Shown here: piece after piece, positions 18,110 through 26,742 of the stretch
Layout of the letters: each line of letters opens with the position of its first letter
Position numbering within the stretch: the stretch's first letter is position 1
From: Paracoccaceae bacterium
GTDB lineage: Bacteria; Pseudomonadota; Alphaproteobacteria; Rhodobacterales; Rhodobacteraceae
NCBI GenBank assembly: GCA_020446815.1
Contig: JAGRDY010000026.1
Location: 434,001-498,000, forward strand
Length of the DNA stretch: 64,000 bases
Direction of reading: 5' to 3'
Notes under the pieces: generated by a model
Told to the model about the DNA's origin: nothing
The model's database searches: none
The model's input: only the letters and a program-made list of their open reading frames with translations
Made by a program: the position numbers and the translations under genes

Positions 18110-18790
18110 ATGATCCCCAGCGCCTTCCCTCCGAAAGACGAGATCGCGCGCCTCACGGCGCGGATGCTGCTTGAAATCAAGGCGGTGCATTTCAACGCGA
18201 CCAAGCCATTCATCCTGGCCTCCGGCCTGCCATCGCCGACCTATATCGATTGCCGCAAGCTGATCTCCTATCCGCGCATCCGCTCGACGTTGATGGATTT
18301 CATGGCCGTGACGGTCATGCGTGACGCGGGCTTTGAATCCTTTGACAATATCGCTGGTGGCGAAACCGCCGGCATCCCCTTTGCGGCGATGGTCGCCGAA
18401 CGTCTGGCGCTGCCGATGAGTTATGTGCGCAAGAAACCCAAAGGCCACGGTCGCGGCGCCCGCATCGAAGGCGTGATGGACGAAGGCGACAGGGTCTTGC
18501 TGGTCGAGGATTTGACCACCGATGGCGGATCGAAGCTCAGCTTTGTCGATGCGATCCGCGAAACCGGCGCAACATGCGCCCATACCGCCGTAATCTTTTA
18601 TTACGGAATCTTTCCCGAAACCGTCAAAACGCTTTCCGATCACGGTGTTGCCCTGCATTTCCTGTGCACCTGGTGGGACGTGCTGGCCCAGGCCCGTGCC
18701 TGCAAGGCCTTCGATGCGACGACATTGAGCGAAGTGGAAACCTTTCTGACCAATCCGCGCGCCTGGCAGGCGGCTCGCCCCAAGGGTTGA
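18110..18790 (+). CDS. pyrE: Orotate phosphoribosyltransferase
   Basis: 226 aa. It transfers phosphoribose from PRPP to orotate, giving OMP. The PRPP-binding motif reads [14 protein letters not shown] (about residues 129-142), and the family start [20 protein letters not shown] is intact. The ATG at 18110 is preferred over an earlier in-frame ATG at 18011 because AAAGG lies 10 bases upstream and the homology begins here. It follows pyrC, with 238 bases to dnaB. Confidence 0.95.
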   Translation: MIPSAFPPKDEIARLTARMLLEIKAVHFNATKPFILASGLPSPTYIDCRKLISYPRIRSTLMDFMAVTVMRDAGFESFDNIAGGETAGIPFAAMVAERLALPMSYVRKKPKGHGRGARIEGVMDEGDRVLLVEDLTTDGGSKLSFVDAIRETGATCAHTAVIFYYGIFPETVKTLSDHGVALHFLCTWWDVLAQARACKAFDATTLSEVETFLTNPRAWQAARPKG

Positions 18791-19028
18791 ATTTTTCACG
18801 GGACATCTTTGTGGGCGCCGCTGTGCAGGCTTTGGGGATAACCGCGATGGGAATCACCTGAAACGATCGGATGCCGGCAGATGTAGTAAAATCCGCCGCG
18901 TTTGCTACAATGTGTGGATTCCATGGCCACCCTGCCGGTAACGGTCCACAGACTTGGACACAGTTTGCCGGACAAAGAGGTTTCAGGTTAAGCACACGCG
19001 ATAATCCGAAAAATGCGAAGGGGCAGTG
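18791..19028 (+). promoter_or_regulatory. pyrE-dnaB intergenic region, probable dnaB promoter
   Basis: 238 noncoding bases. A TACAAT hexamer at 18906-18911 could be a -10 box, but no convincing -35 lies at the right distance. AAGGGG at 19018-19023 is the ribosome binding site that favours the ATG at 19029 over the GTG at 19026. Confidence 0.35.
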
Positions 19029-20516
19029 ATGAGCGAGATCAGGGCGTTGCGGGATACGCCACCACAGGCCGCGGAAGCCGAGGCTTTTCCCCACAATATC
19101 GAGGCCGAACAGCAGCTTCTTGGCGCGATCCTGACCAATAACGACATCTATGACCGGATCGCATCCCTGGTGAAGGCCGAGCATTTTTTCGAACCCGTGC
19201 ATCAGCGGATATTTGAAATCGCCATTGCCAAAATTCAGAAAAACGCCCTGGCCTCGCCGGTCACGCTCAAAGGTTACCTGGAAGAGGACCCCGGGCTGAA
19301 GGAGCTTGGCGGGCCCGCCTATCTGGCCCGTCTGGCCGGTGCGGCGATATCAGCCTTTGCCGCGCGGGATTATGCGCAGATGATCTACGATCTGGCGGTG
19401 CGGCGGGAACTCATGCGGCTCGGCCAGGACATCGCGTCGCGCGCCCAGGCCATCGAAGTCGAAAACGACCCGCGCGATCAGATCATCGAGGCCGAACAGC
19501 GGCTCTACACGCTGGGCGAACAGGGGACAGTCGAACGGGGCTTTGTCTCTTTTCTCAAGGCCACGACCGAAGCCGTACAATCCGCGCTTGCCGCCTATCA
19601 GCGCGATGGCGGGTTGGCGGGTATTTCGACGGGCCTTGCCGATCTGGACGAGAAGCTGGGCGGATTGCATCCTTCCGATCTGCTCATCCTCGCCGGTCGC
19701 CCCTCGATGGGCAAGACCTCGCTGGCCACCAACATCGCCTTCAACATCGCCAAGGCCCACAAACGCGGCAAACTTCGCGATGGCAGCGAAGGGTCGGTCA
19801 ATGGCGGTGTCGTGGGTTTTTTTTCGCTCGAAATGTCCTCTGAACAGCTTGCCGCGCGAATCCTTTCGGAAGCTTCCCAGGTGCCCTCGGAAAACATCCG
19901 CCGCGGCAATCTGACCGAGGCCGAATTCCGCCGCTTTGTCGAGGCAGCCAAGGCGCTCGAGGCCAGCCCGCTTTATATCGACGATACTCCGGCCTTGCCG
20001 ATCAGCCAGGTGGCGGCGCGCGCCAGGCGGCTCAAACGCACGCGGGGGCTGGATGTGCTGATGGTCGACTACCTTCAGCTGCTGCGCGGTTCCTCCAGGG
20101 ATAACCGGGTGCAGGAAGTGTCGGAAATCACCCAGGGGCTGAAAGCCATCGCCAAGGAACTGAATATCCCCGTTGTGGCACTGTCGCAGCTTTCGCGTCA
20201 GGTCGAAAGCCGCGACGACAAGCGCCCTCAGCTTTCCGATCTGCGCGAATCCGGCTCGATCGAGCAGGACGCGGATGTGGTGATGTTCGTCTATCGCGAC
20301 GAATACTACCGGGAACGCGAAAAACCCGGCGACCACGAACTTGACAAGATGGCCGCCTGGAAAGAGGTCATGGAACAGGTCCACGGCCGCGCCGAGGTGA
20401 TCATCGGCAAACAGCGCCACGGGCCGATCGGCCATGTCGAACTCAGCTTCGAAAGCCAATTCACCCGATTCGGCAATCTGGTCAAGCCCTGGCAACAGGG
20501 CGGCGGCGATTTCTAG
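19029..20516 (+). CDS. dnaB: Replicative DNA helicase
   Basis: 495 aa, DnaB family hexameric 5'-3' helicase that drives replication forks. The N-terminal primase-interaction domain starts at PHNIEAEQQLLGAIL. The RecA-like ATPase has Walker A GRPSMGKTS near residue 226, Walker B VLMVDYLQLL and the DLRESGSIEQDAD motif. No intein is present; the ATPase runs uninterrupted. The start is ATG at 19029, five bases after AAGGGG. The alanine racemase remnant follows after 90 bases. Confidence 0.96.
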   Translation: MSEIRALRDTPPQAAEAEAFPHNIEAEQQLLGAILTNNDIYDRIASLVKAEHFFEPVHQRIFEIAIAKIQKNALASPVTLKGYLEEDPGLKELGGPAYLARLAGAAISAFAARDYAQMIYDLAVRRELMRLGQDIASRAQAIEVENDPRDQIIEAEQRLYTLGEQGTVERGFVSFLKATTEAVQSALAAYQRDGGLAGISTGLADLDEKLGGLHPSDLLILAGRPSMGKTSLATNIAFNIAKAHKRGKLRDGSEGSVNGGVVGFFSLEMSSEQLAARILSEASQVPSENIRRGNLTEAEFRRFVEAAKALEASPLYIDDTPALPISQVAARARRLKRTRGLDVLMVDYLQLLRGSSRDNRVQEVSEITQGLKAIAKELNIPVVALSQLSRQVESRDDKRPQLSDLRESGSIEQDADVVMFVYRDEYYREREKPGDHELDKMAAWKEVMEQVHGRAEVIIGKQRHGPIGHVELSFESQFTRFGNLVKPWQQGGGDF

Positions 20517-20606
20517 GCACCAGCGCCAAGGCGCCCTGCCGGCCGCCTGCGGCAAACAGCGTGTCGCCCCTTGCCTCTGCCGGGGACGCCTGCCAAAAGA
20601 CCAATC

Positions 20607-21101
20607 ATGGCACAGGCAACCCTTGACATCGACCTTGGCACGATCGCCGCGAACTGGCGGTCGCCGGACGCGGCCAGCGGGCCCAGCGCACGAACCGCGG
20701 CAGTCGTCAAGGCCGATGCCTGCGGGCCGGGCGCCAAGGCCGTGGCAAAGGCACTGGCCAGATCCGGGGTGCGGACGTTTTTCGTTGCCATGGCCGAGGA
20801 AGGCAGCGGCCTGCGCCAGGCGTTGAGGCCAGGCCCGCGCATCTTTGTGTTTGGCGGCCATATGGCCGATGACGCGGATACCTTGAAGCAGCACGAGCTT
20901 TTTGCGCTGTTGTACGCGCCCTTGCAGATTACCCGCCACAGGCAGACCCTGCCCGGTCACCGCTTTGCCGTTCAGATCGACACCGGCATTAACCGTCGGG
21001 GCATCGACGCGCTGGCGAGTGCGGCCGGAATCATTCCTTATGAATCCCGCACCGCTCTCGGGCCGCGCTACGCCCCGCGCTATTTGGAGGCTGAGGCATG
21101 A
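20607..21101 (+). pseudogene. alr: Alanine racemase remnant with large internal deletion
   Basis: 164 codons instead of roughly 340-370. The N-terminal half is recognisable: ATLDIDLGTIAANW, then the PLP-lysine region VVKADACGPGAKAV, then TFFVAMAEEGSGLRQAL, FGGHMADDAD and QIDTGINRRGIDAL. It then jumps directly to the typical extreme C-terminus (GIIPYESRTALGPRYAPRYL). The second catalytic residue, the tyrosine of the C-terminal domain, and most of that domain are missing. In the usual motif KADAYGLGA, Tyr and Leu are changed to Cys and Pro. There is no frameshift or early stop, so a short protein may still be made, but it cannot be a working racemase. Its stop overlaps the mlaE start (ATGA). 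Another alanine racemase must exist elsewhere if D-alanine is made this way. Confidence 0.8.
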
Positions 21102-21880
21102 GCGTTACCCGCCTGCTGGCCCGCCTCGGGCGTCAGGTGCTGGCCGCGCTTGCCGCCATCGGGCGCGTCGCGATTTTCGCCGTCGAAGCTGTCAGCCATC
21201 TTCTCCGCCCGCCCTTCTACCTTAAGGAATTCTGGCAAGCGGTTTTGCACATTGGTTATTTCAGCCTGCCCATGGTCGGCATGACAGCGCTCTTTACCGG
21301 TGGTGCGCTGGCCTTGCAGATCTATGCGGGCGGCGCCCGTTTCTCGGCCGAGTCGGTGGTGCCCTCGATCGTTGCCATCGGCATGGCGCGCGAACTTGGC
21401 CCGGTGCTTGGCGGGTTGATGGTGGCGGCGCGGGTCGCATCTTCGATCGCCGCCGAGATCGGCACGATGAAGGTTACCGAGCAGATCGACGCACTGACCA
21501 CGCTGTCCACCCACCCGATGAAATACCTCACCATGCCACGGGTTCTGGCCGCGACGCTCTCGGTGCCGGTGCTGGTGGCGGTCGGCGACAGTATCGGCAT
21601 TTTCGGCGGCTACCTTGTCGGCGTCAACCGGTTGGGTTTCAATGGCGCCACCTATTTGCAGAACACCCGCGATTTTCTGGAGTTCTGGGATATCGCCTCG
21701 GGGCTGTGGAAAGGTGCCGCCTTCGGCTTCATCGTCGCGGTGATGGGGTGTTACCATGGCATGCATTCGGGGCGCGGCGCGCAGGGCGTGGGCAGAGCGA
21801 CCAAATCGGCCGTGGTTTCAGCCTCGGTGCTGATCCTGGCCACCAACTATCTGCTGACAGAGGTGTTCTTTTCGGCATGA
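21098..21880 (+). CDS. mlaE: MlaE-family ABC permease
   Basis: 260 aa inner-membrane permease of the Mla/Mce lipid-transport type, which moves phospholipids between inner and outer membranes. About five hydrophobic segments are present. Family phrases include LPMVGMTALFTGGALALQIY, ARELGPVLGGLMVAARVASSIAAEIGTM and the EQIDAL motif, and a late GCYHGMHS. The start overlaps the alr remnant stop, and its own stop overlaps the ATPase start. No MlaD/MCE substrate-binding gene follows in this window, so that partner must be elsewhere. Confidence 0.93.
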   Translation: MSVTRLLARLGRQVLAALAAIGRVAIFAVEAVSHLLRPPFYLKEFWQAVLHIGYFSLPMVGMTALFTGGALALQIYAGGARFSAESVVPSIVAIGMARELGPVLGGLMVAARVASSIAAEIGTMKVTEQIDALTTLSTHPMKYLTMPRVLAATLSVPVLVAVGDSIGIFGGYLVGVNRLGFNGATYLQNTRDFLEFWDIASGLWKGAAFGFIVAVMGCYHGMHSGRGAQGVGRATKSAVVSASVLILATNYLLTEVFFSA

Positions 21881-22623
21881 TCACACTTGACGGCGTTCAC
21901 AAGAGCTTTGGCGCGAACCGCGTTTTGCGCGGTGTCAATCTGACCATTCCGACAGGCGAAAGCATGGTCATCATCGGTGGTTCCGGCACAGGAAAATCCG
22001 TTCTTCTCAAATGTATCCTTGGCCTTGTTCATCCCGATAGCGGCACCATAGCCGTCGACGGCAAAGACGCAGGCACCGCCGCCCGCGATGCCTTTCTGGC
22101 GCGTTTCGGGATGCTGTTTCAGGGCGGAGCCCTTTTTGACAGCCTGCCGGTCTGGCAGAACGTGGCCTTTCGGCTGTTGCGCGGGTCGCTCAAGCGCCCG
22201 AAAGCCGAGGCCCGCGACATCGCGATAGACAAGCTGCGCCGTGTCGGCCTGAAACCGGAAACCGCCGATCTCTTTCCCGCCGAACTCTCTGGCGGGATGC
22301 AAAAACGGGTGGGTCTTGCACGCGCCATCGCCGCCGAGCCGGAGATCATCTTTTTCGACGAGCCCACGACCGGTCTCGACCCGATCATGGCAGGCGTCAT
22401 CAACGAACTGATCCGCGAAATCGTCACCGAGATGGGCGCCACCGCAATGGCCATCACCCATGACATGTCCTCCGTCCGCGCCATCGCAGACCATGTCGCG
22501 ATGTTGCATGACGGAATAATCCAATGGACGGGTCCGGTTTCGGAAATGGATGCAACATCAGACCCTTATGTCCAACAATTCATCAACGGCCGCGCCGAAG
22601 GCCCGATCGAGGCCGTCCGCTAG
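21877..22623 (+). CDS. mlaF: MlaF-family ABC ATPase
   Basis: 248 aa ATPase for the MlaE permease. Walker A GGSGTGKS, Q-loop GMLFQGGALFD, signature LSGGMQKRVGLARAI, Walker B IIFFDEPTTGLD and switch histidine in AITHDMSS are all intact. The GGALFDSLPV sequence after the Q-loop is typical of MlaF and plant TGD3-type ATPases. The start at 21877 (ATGA overlap with mlaE) gives the normal N-terminus MITLDGVHKSFG. It ends 27 bases from the convergent DUF815 gene. Confidence 0.93.
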   Translation: MITLDGVHKSFGANRVLRGVNLTIPTGESMVIIGGSGTGKSVLLKCILGLVHPDSGTIAVDGKDAGTAARDAFLARFGMLFQGGALFDSLPVWQNVAFRLLRGSLKRPKAEARDIAIDKLRRVGLKPETADLFPAELSGGMQKRVGLARAIAAEPEIIFFDEPTTGLDPIMAGVINELIREIVTEMGATAMAITHDMSSVRAIADHVAMLHDGIIQWTGPVSEMDATSDPYVQQFINGRAEGPIEAVR

Positions 22624-22650
22624 AAAACCCTCGTGATCAAGACGGATACT

Positions 22651-23493
22651 CTAGCACCCCACACCGCGCCGTCCGGCCAGATCGGTGAAGAACTGCCATG
22701 CCACGCGGCCCGACCGCCCGCCCCTTGTTGCCTGCCATTCGATGGCTTCGGCCCGTAATGCCGCGTCGTCGATGGCAATGCCGTAGGCGTCGCAATAGCC
22801 CCTGACCATCGCCAGATATTCATCCTGCGAACAGGCATGAAACCCCAGCCACAGCCCGAAACGGTCTGAAAGCGAAACCTTTTCCTCGACCGCTTCGGAA
22901 GGAGAAATGGCACTTGAGCGTTCGTTCTCGATCATGTCGCGCGGCATCAGGTGACGGCGGTTGGATGTGGCATAGAACACCACATTTTCCGGCCGCCCTT
23001 CGATACCGCCATCCAGAACCGCCTTGAGCGATTTGTAATGCTGATCGTCGTGGCTAAAGGAAAGATCGTCGCAATAAAGCAGGAACCGATACCCCTGCAC
23101 GGCGCGCAGCATGTTCAAGAGGCGCCCGATCGAAGGCAGATCCTCGCGCTGAACCTCGACGATCTTGAGAGAGTGCCCCCGCGCCAGCACCTCGGCGTGA
23201 ACCGCCTTGACCAGCGACGATTTGCCCATGCCCCGCGCCCCCCACAAAAGCGCATTGTTGGCGCGAAACCCCTGGGCGAAATGAAGGGTGTTTTCCAAAA
23301 GCGTGTCGCGCGCCAGATCAATGCCGACCAATAGCGGCAGCGCGATCCGGTTGACCTTGGTCACCGGCTCCAGCCGATCGGGCATCATGTGCCAGACAAA
23401 GGCGTCTGCGGTTGCGAAATCCGGGGCAGCGGCGGGTGCCGGCGCCATCCGTTCCAGCGCTTCGGCGATACGGATCAACGCCTTGCCGGTCAT
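22651..23493 (-). CDS. DUF815 family ATPase
   Basis: 280 aa AAA+-like P-loop ATPase. Walker A GARGMGKSS (about residues 85-93), Walker B LLYCDDLSF and a sensor-type YATSNRRHL stretch are clear. This is the DUF815 family, common in proteobacteria, with no settled function. It overlaps the tatC stop by four bases and so is the last gene of the tatABC transcript. Position suggests a link to the cell envelope or export, but in many genomes the gene sits elsewhere, so this is weak inference. Confidence 0.88.
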   Translation of the reverse strand: MTGKALIRIAEALERMAPAPAAAPDFATADAFVWHMMPDRLEPVTKVNRIALPLLVGIDLARDTLLENTLHFAQGFRANNALLWGARGMGKSSLVKAVHAEVLARGHSLKIVEVQREDLPSIGRLLNMLRAVQGYRFLLYCDDLSFSHDDQHYKSLKAVLDGGIEGRPENVVFYATSNRRHLMPRDMIENERSSAISPSEAVEEKVSLSDRFGLWLGFHACSQDEYLAMVRGYCDAYGIAIDDAALRAEAIEWQATRGGRSGRVAWQFFTDLAGRRGVGC

Positions 23494-24410
23494 TCCTCTG
23501 GTCCGGTCGTTTTGGCGGGCGTGGATTCTTCGTCGGGCTCATCATCGAAAAGGCTTTCGCCCTCGCCGATGATCCCTTCGGCACGCGCCTCTTCGTCCTT
23601 TTTGCTTTCGACACGCGCCACGAGGAATATCGAGATTTCATAAAGCCCGTAGACAACCGTGAACAATATGACCTGGGTGGCCACATCCGGCGGCGTCACC
23701 AGCGCCGCAACCGTCAGGATGCCGACGATCGCGTATTTTCGCGTCCGCCGCAGACCGCGCGAACTGGCAAGGCCCGCCTTGCCCATCAACGTCAGGAGCA
23801 CCGGAAGCTGAAAACAAAGACCGAACGCGACGATCATTTTCAGCGTGATATCAAGAGTTTCGTTGACCTTTCCATTGAAGACGATATCAATGCCAGCCTT
23901 TGGAGCGCCCCCCGGAGCCGGGTCGCCTCCTTTCACCACTGCCGCCAGAAAAGACGGCAAATCGGCAAATCCGAGAAAAAACGTCATCGCCATCGGAATC
24001 ACGACGAACTGCGCGAAAGCCGCGCCCAGCAGGAAGAGCAGGGGCGAGGCGATGATGAACGGCAAGAAGGCGTTTTTCTCGTTACGGTACAGCCCTGGCG
24101 CGACAAATCGCCAAAGCTGATAGGCGATGACCGGAAAAGACAGAATCAACCCGCCGACGACAGAGACACGGATCAGGGTAAAGAAATATTCCTGGGGGGC
24201 CGTATATTGCATGATCGGGTGCGGATTACCGAGGTTGCGCATGGTTTTTTCGATCGGCATCAACAGGAAATCAAGAAGCTGGCCGCCAACGGAAAAGCAA
24301 AGCACCATCGCGATCAGAAAAGCCACCAGCGACCAGATCAGCCGATTGCGCAACTCGGCCAGATGTTCGATCAGCGGCGCCGTGCTGTCTTCGATTTCGT
24401 CCTTGCTCAT
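23490..24410 (-). CDS. tatC: Twin-arginine translocase subunit TatC
   Basis: 306 aa, longer than the usual 250 because of an insertion between the second and third membrane helices (about residues 150-165, KGGDPAPGGAPKAG) and an acidic C-terminal tail. TatC recognises twin-arginine signal peptides and with TatB forms the receptor. The family start EHLAELRNRLI and the FPVIAYQLWRFVAPGLYRNE region are intact, with about six membrane helices. It overlaps tatB and the DUF815 gene by four bases each. Confidence 0.95.
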   Translation of the reverse strand: MSKDEIEDSTAPLIEHLAELRNRLIWSLVAFLIAMVLCFSVGGQLLDFLLMPIEKTMRNLGNPHPIMQYTAPQEYFFTLIRVSVVGGLILSFPVIAYQLWRFVAPGLYRNEKNAFLPFIIASPLLFLLGAAFAQFVVIPMAMTFFLGFADLPSFLAAVVKGGDPAPGGAPKAGIDIVFNGKVNETLDITLKMIVAFGLCFQLPVLLTLMGKAGLASSRGLRRTRKYAIVGILTVAALVTPPDVATQVILFTVVYGLYEISIFLVARVESKKDEEARAEGIIGEGESLFDDEPDEESTPAKTTGPEE

Positions 24411-25054
24411 GCCTCACCCTTTTGGGTCGGGCGTGGCGGCTCTTGCGCACCTTTGGCCGGTTTCCTGGCGGCGGTAGCCTTGGCGGCGGCAGCCTTGGCG
24501 GCGGTGGCCTTGGCGGCGGTGTCCTTGGCGGCGGTGGTTTTGGCGGGGGCCTTTCTGGCCTTTGCGGGGGTCTTTCCGGCCGGTGTTTTTGCGCCGCCGC
24601 CTTTCTTTTGCGCGGCCGATCTTGTCGCCTGGGCGCTTGCCGCCGTTTTGCGCGCCTCAGAGCCTGCCGCCGGCTTGGGCGTTGTTTTGGCCGATGCCGC
24701 GCGTTCGGCCGCCTCGGCGGCCTTCTTGTCAGCCAGCGCCTGGGTAGCCGGCCCTTTCGGTGTGGTCTGATTTTTGCCGGGCTGCCACTTTTCGAAACTC
24801 GACGCGGCCTTGTCGAGGACGTCGAGCCCAAGATTCTTCTTCGACGTCATCGCCTTGAGATCCTTCGCGGTATCGGCCACGCCGGATTCGCGTGCCGCAT
24901 CGTCCATGGCGCGCTGAAACTCGCGCCCCATGCTGCGCGCCTTGGCCGTGAACCGCCCCAGTGTGCGGAACATGCCCGGAAGGTCTTTGGGGCCGACGAC
25001 AATCAACGACACGACGCCGATCACCAACAGCTCGCTCCAGCCGATATCAAACAT
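24407..25054 (-). CDS. tatB: Twin-arginine translocase subunit TatB, long repetitive tail
   Basis: 215 aa. The N-terminal helix (MFDIGWSELLVIGVVSLIVV, with E8 as in TatB), the GPKDLP hinge and the amphipathic helix (about 25-60) define TatB. Beyond residue 85 the protein is an Ala/Lys/Pro-rich, probably disordered tail of about 130 residues, ending in a run of five near-identical KATAA-type repeats encoded by the 15-base tandem repeat at 24466-24540. The tail recalls histone-like proteins and may be involved in membrane-surface contacts; its length probably varies among strains. It lies between tatA and tatC in the same transcript. Confidence 0.93.
   Translation of the reverse strand: MFDIGWSELLVIGVVSLIVVGPKDLPGMFRTLGRFTAKARSMGREFQRAMDDAARESGVADTAKDLKAMTSKKNLGLDVLDKAASSFEKWQPGKNQTTPKGPATQALADKKAAEAAERAASAKTTPKPAAGSEARKTAASAQATRSAAQKKGGGAKTPAGKTPAKARKAPAKTTAAKDTAAKATAAKAAAAKATAARKPAKGAQEPPRPTQKGEA
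24466..24540 (-). repeat. 15-base tandem repeat inside tatB, five copies
   Basis: Five consecutive 15-base units (TGGCGGCGGTAGCCT with one to three changes per copy) encode the KATAA/KAAAA repeats of the TatB tail. The unit keeps the frame, so copy number can change without breaking the gene. Confidence 0.9.
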
Positions 25055-25086
25055 GATCCACCGCCCCGGCTATCGTGGATGCCGGT

Positions 25087-25302
25087 TCAAACCTTGTCTT
25101 TCTCTGGCTTCGGAGTCACATCCCGGGCCGCCTCGACCGCTTCTTTTTCAATCTCTTCCGATCCGTCCTTAACACCTTTCTTGAAGGCCGTGATCCCCTT
25201 GCCGACCTCGCCCATCAAGGATGAAACCTTGCCGCGGCCAAAAAGCACCAGAACGACAACCGCGATCAGCAGAAGCCCCGGGATGCCGATATTGTTCAAC
25301 AT
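25087..25302 (-). CDS. tatA: Twin-arginine translocase subunit TatA
   Basis: 71 aa. One short membrane helix ([17 protein letters not shown]), the [12 protein letters not shown] hinge and an amphipathic helix ([13 protein letters not shown]), then an acidic/lysine tail. TatA oligomers form the export pore for folded proteins. It is the first gene of tatA-tatB-tatC-DUF815; 32 bases separate it from tatB. The promoter should lie in 25303-25457. Confidence 0.94.
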   Translation of the reverse strand: MLNNIGIPGLLLIAVVVLVLFGRGKVSSLMGEVGKGITAFKKGVKDGSEEIEKEAVEAARDVTPKPEKDKV

Positions 25303-25385
25303 GATCTTCTCCCCTCAGGCGCCAATGACGCGGCACCCTGATTTTTCACTGTGCGGCTCATTTATTCATTTCGCCCCCCCACTTC

Positions 25386-25417
25386 AAACCCCTTTCACGG
25401 GTATGACGGGTTTTTTT
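25386..25417. terminator. Possible hairpin upstream of tatA
   Basis: AAACCC (25386-25391) pairs with GGGTTT (25408-25413), followed on the plus strand by a T run to 25417. It lies between the 3' end of the ABC ATPase gene and the start of tatA, both on the minus strand, but the T run is on the wrong side for that strand, so a terminator role is doubtful. Confidence 0.3.
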
Positions 25418-25457
25418 GGATTTGCAGCACACAATCACGGCGTATTGAAAGCGGCGC

Positions 25458-26597
25458 TCACACCGGGTCCAGCCTGGCGGCCGCGTCGGTCTTCGGAAAT
25501 ACAAAACACCGGTCGCGGCGGATCATCAGCCACATCACCGTGCCGGGCCTGGGCAGGAATACCGCGGGCACGGTCGCGCGCAAGATCTGATCGCCAAAAT
25601 CCATGCGGAATTCCACGAGGCTCTCGCGCCCCAGAAAACGGGCCCGCACCACATGGCCGCGCGCCGGTATGCCATCCTCGGCTGTCGGATTTGGCCCGCG
25701 TCCGGCGCGGTCGAAATCGATCTTGAGATGCTGCGGCCGGATGACGATATCGACATCCGTCCCGTCGGGCAGACCCGGCGCCAGGAAGTCGCCGAAGGGG
25801 GTCGAGGTCAGGGCACCCTCGACTTTGCTGTGCAGAATGTTGATATCGGAAAAGAAGGCCGCCGCCGCGCGATCCACGGGTGCGTTGTACAGATTGTAGG
25901 GGGCGCCCTGCTGAACGATCCGCCCGTCGCGCATCAGGGCGATTTCATCGGCCATGCGCATCGCTTCGTGGGGCTCGTGTGTGACCAGCAACACCGCTGT
26001 GCCCTCGTCCTTCAGCAGCGCCAGCGTATCATCGCGAATACCGTCGCGCAGTCGTTCATCGAGGCCGGAAAACGGCTCGTCCATCAGAAGGATCCGCGGG
26101 CTCGGGGCCAGCGCGCGCATCAAAGCCACGCGCTGCTGCTCACCACCCGAAAGTTCGTGCGGGTATTTTTTTCCGAACCCCGCCAGTGACACGCGCTCCA
26201 GCAGCTCACCCACCCGGCGTTTGCCGCCCTCACCCCTGCCCTTCAGGCCGAAGGCGATGTTCTCGGCGACCGACAGATGCGGAAAAAGGGCGAAATCCTG
26301 AAACATCAGCCCGATCGAGCGCCGTTCCGGCGGCACACGGAAAACCGTGTCGCAAACCAGATTGCCATCGACGAGAATCCGGCCGGAATCCTGGATATCG
26401 ACGCCGGCAATCATCCGCAATGTCGTCGACTTTCCGCAACCCGACGGGCCAAGCAGGCAGGTCACCTGCCCTGCCGGAACGCGCAGGGAAACGTCGCGGA
26501 CCACAGTCAGCCCGTCAAAGCGGCGCACCAGGTTCTGCACCTCAAGCCGTGGTGTTGTCTCGCTCAATTGCAGATCCCGCACGCCATGCCCGATCAA
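25458..26597 (-). CDS. ABC transporter ATPase, Fe3+/spermidine-type (FbpC/PotA-like)
   Basis: 379 aa. Walker A GPSGCGKST, Q-loop LMFQDFALFPHLSV, signature LSGGEQQRVALMRAL, Walker B ILLMDEPFSGLD and HEPHEAMRMAD are intact; a TOBE-type C-terminal domain begins around residue 285 (VDIVIRPQHLKI). These features place it with ATPases for iron(III), spermidine/putrescine or thiosulfate importers. No permease or binding protein is adjacent, so its partners are elsewhere or upstream genes were lost. The first 15 residues may be an over-long start. Confidence 0.88.
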   Translation of the reverse strand: MIGHGVRDLQLSETTPRLEVQNLVRRFDGLTVVRDVSLRVPAGQVTCLLGPSGCGKSTTLRMIAGVDIQDSGRILVDGNLVCDTVFRVPPERRSIGLMFQDFALFPHLSVAENIAFGLKGRGEGGKRRVGELLERVSLAGFGKKYPHELSGGEQQRVALMRALAPSPRILLMDEPFSGLDERLRDGIRDDTLALLKDEGTAVLLVTHEPHEAMRMADEIALMRDGRIVQQGAPYNLYNAPVDRAAAAFFSDINILHSKVEGALTSTPFGDFLAPGLPDGTDVDIVIRPQHLKIDFDRAGRGPNPTAEDGIPARGHVVRARFLGRESLVEFRMDFGDQILRATVPAVFLPRPGTVMWLMIRRDRCFVFPKTDAAARLDPV

Positions 26598-26686
26598 TTC
26601 CGTCGGATTTCCGCCGAGATAACAGCGCCCGCCCCCGCCCGCAAGTCACTGGGCGACTTTGCCGGCAGGCCTTCAAGGGTGATCCG

Positions 26687-26705
26687 CCGGGGGTTTCACC
26701 CCCGG
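26687..26705. repeat. GC-rich hairpin typical of Rhodobacteraceae intergenic elements
   Basis: CCGGGGG, loop TTTCA, CCCCCGG: a perfect 7-bp stem in the gap between the SDR stop and the ABC ATPase start, followed by GTATTTTCACCAACAAGAG. From memory, similar elements recur in Rhodobacteraceae intergenic gaps. It could end transcription of the SDR gene, though a clean U tract is missing. Confidence 0.45.
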
Positions 26706-26742
26706 ACCCCCAAGGTATTTTCACCAACAAGAGAAGGGCAGA

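Noticed and set aside
19350-20960. A 536-codon open frame on the minus strand opposite dnaB
   Set aside because: Antisense shadow of dnaB with no recognisable domain.
24466-24540. Tandem repeats considered as a CRISPR-like array
   Set aside because: Units are 15 bases with no spacers and code for the TatB tail; no cas genes nearby.
25386-25417. T-run hairpin upstream of tatA as a terminator of the ABC ATPase gene
   Set aside because: The T run is on the plus strand while both flanking genes are on the minus strand; kept only as a low-confidence feature.
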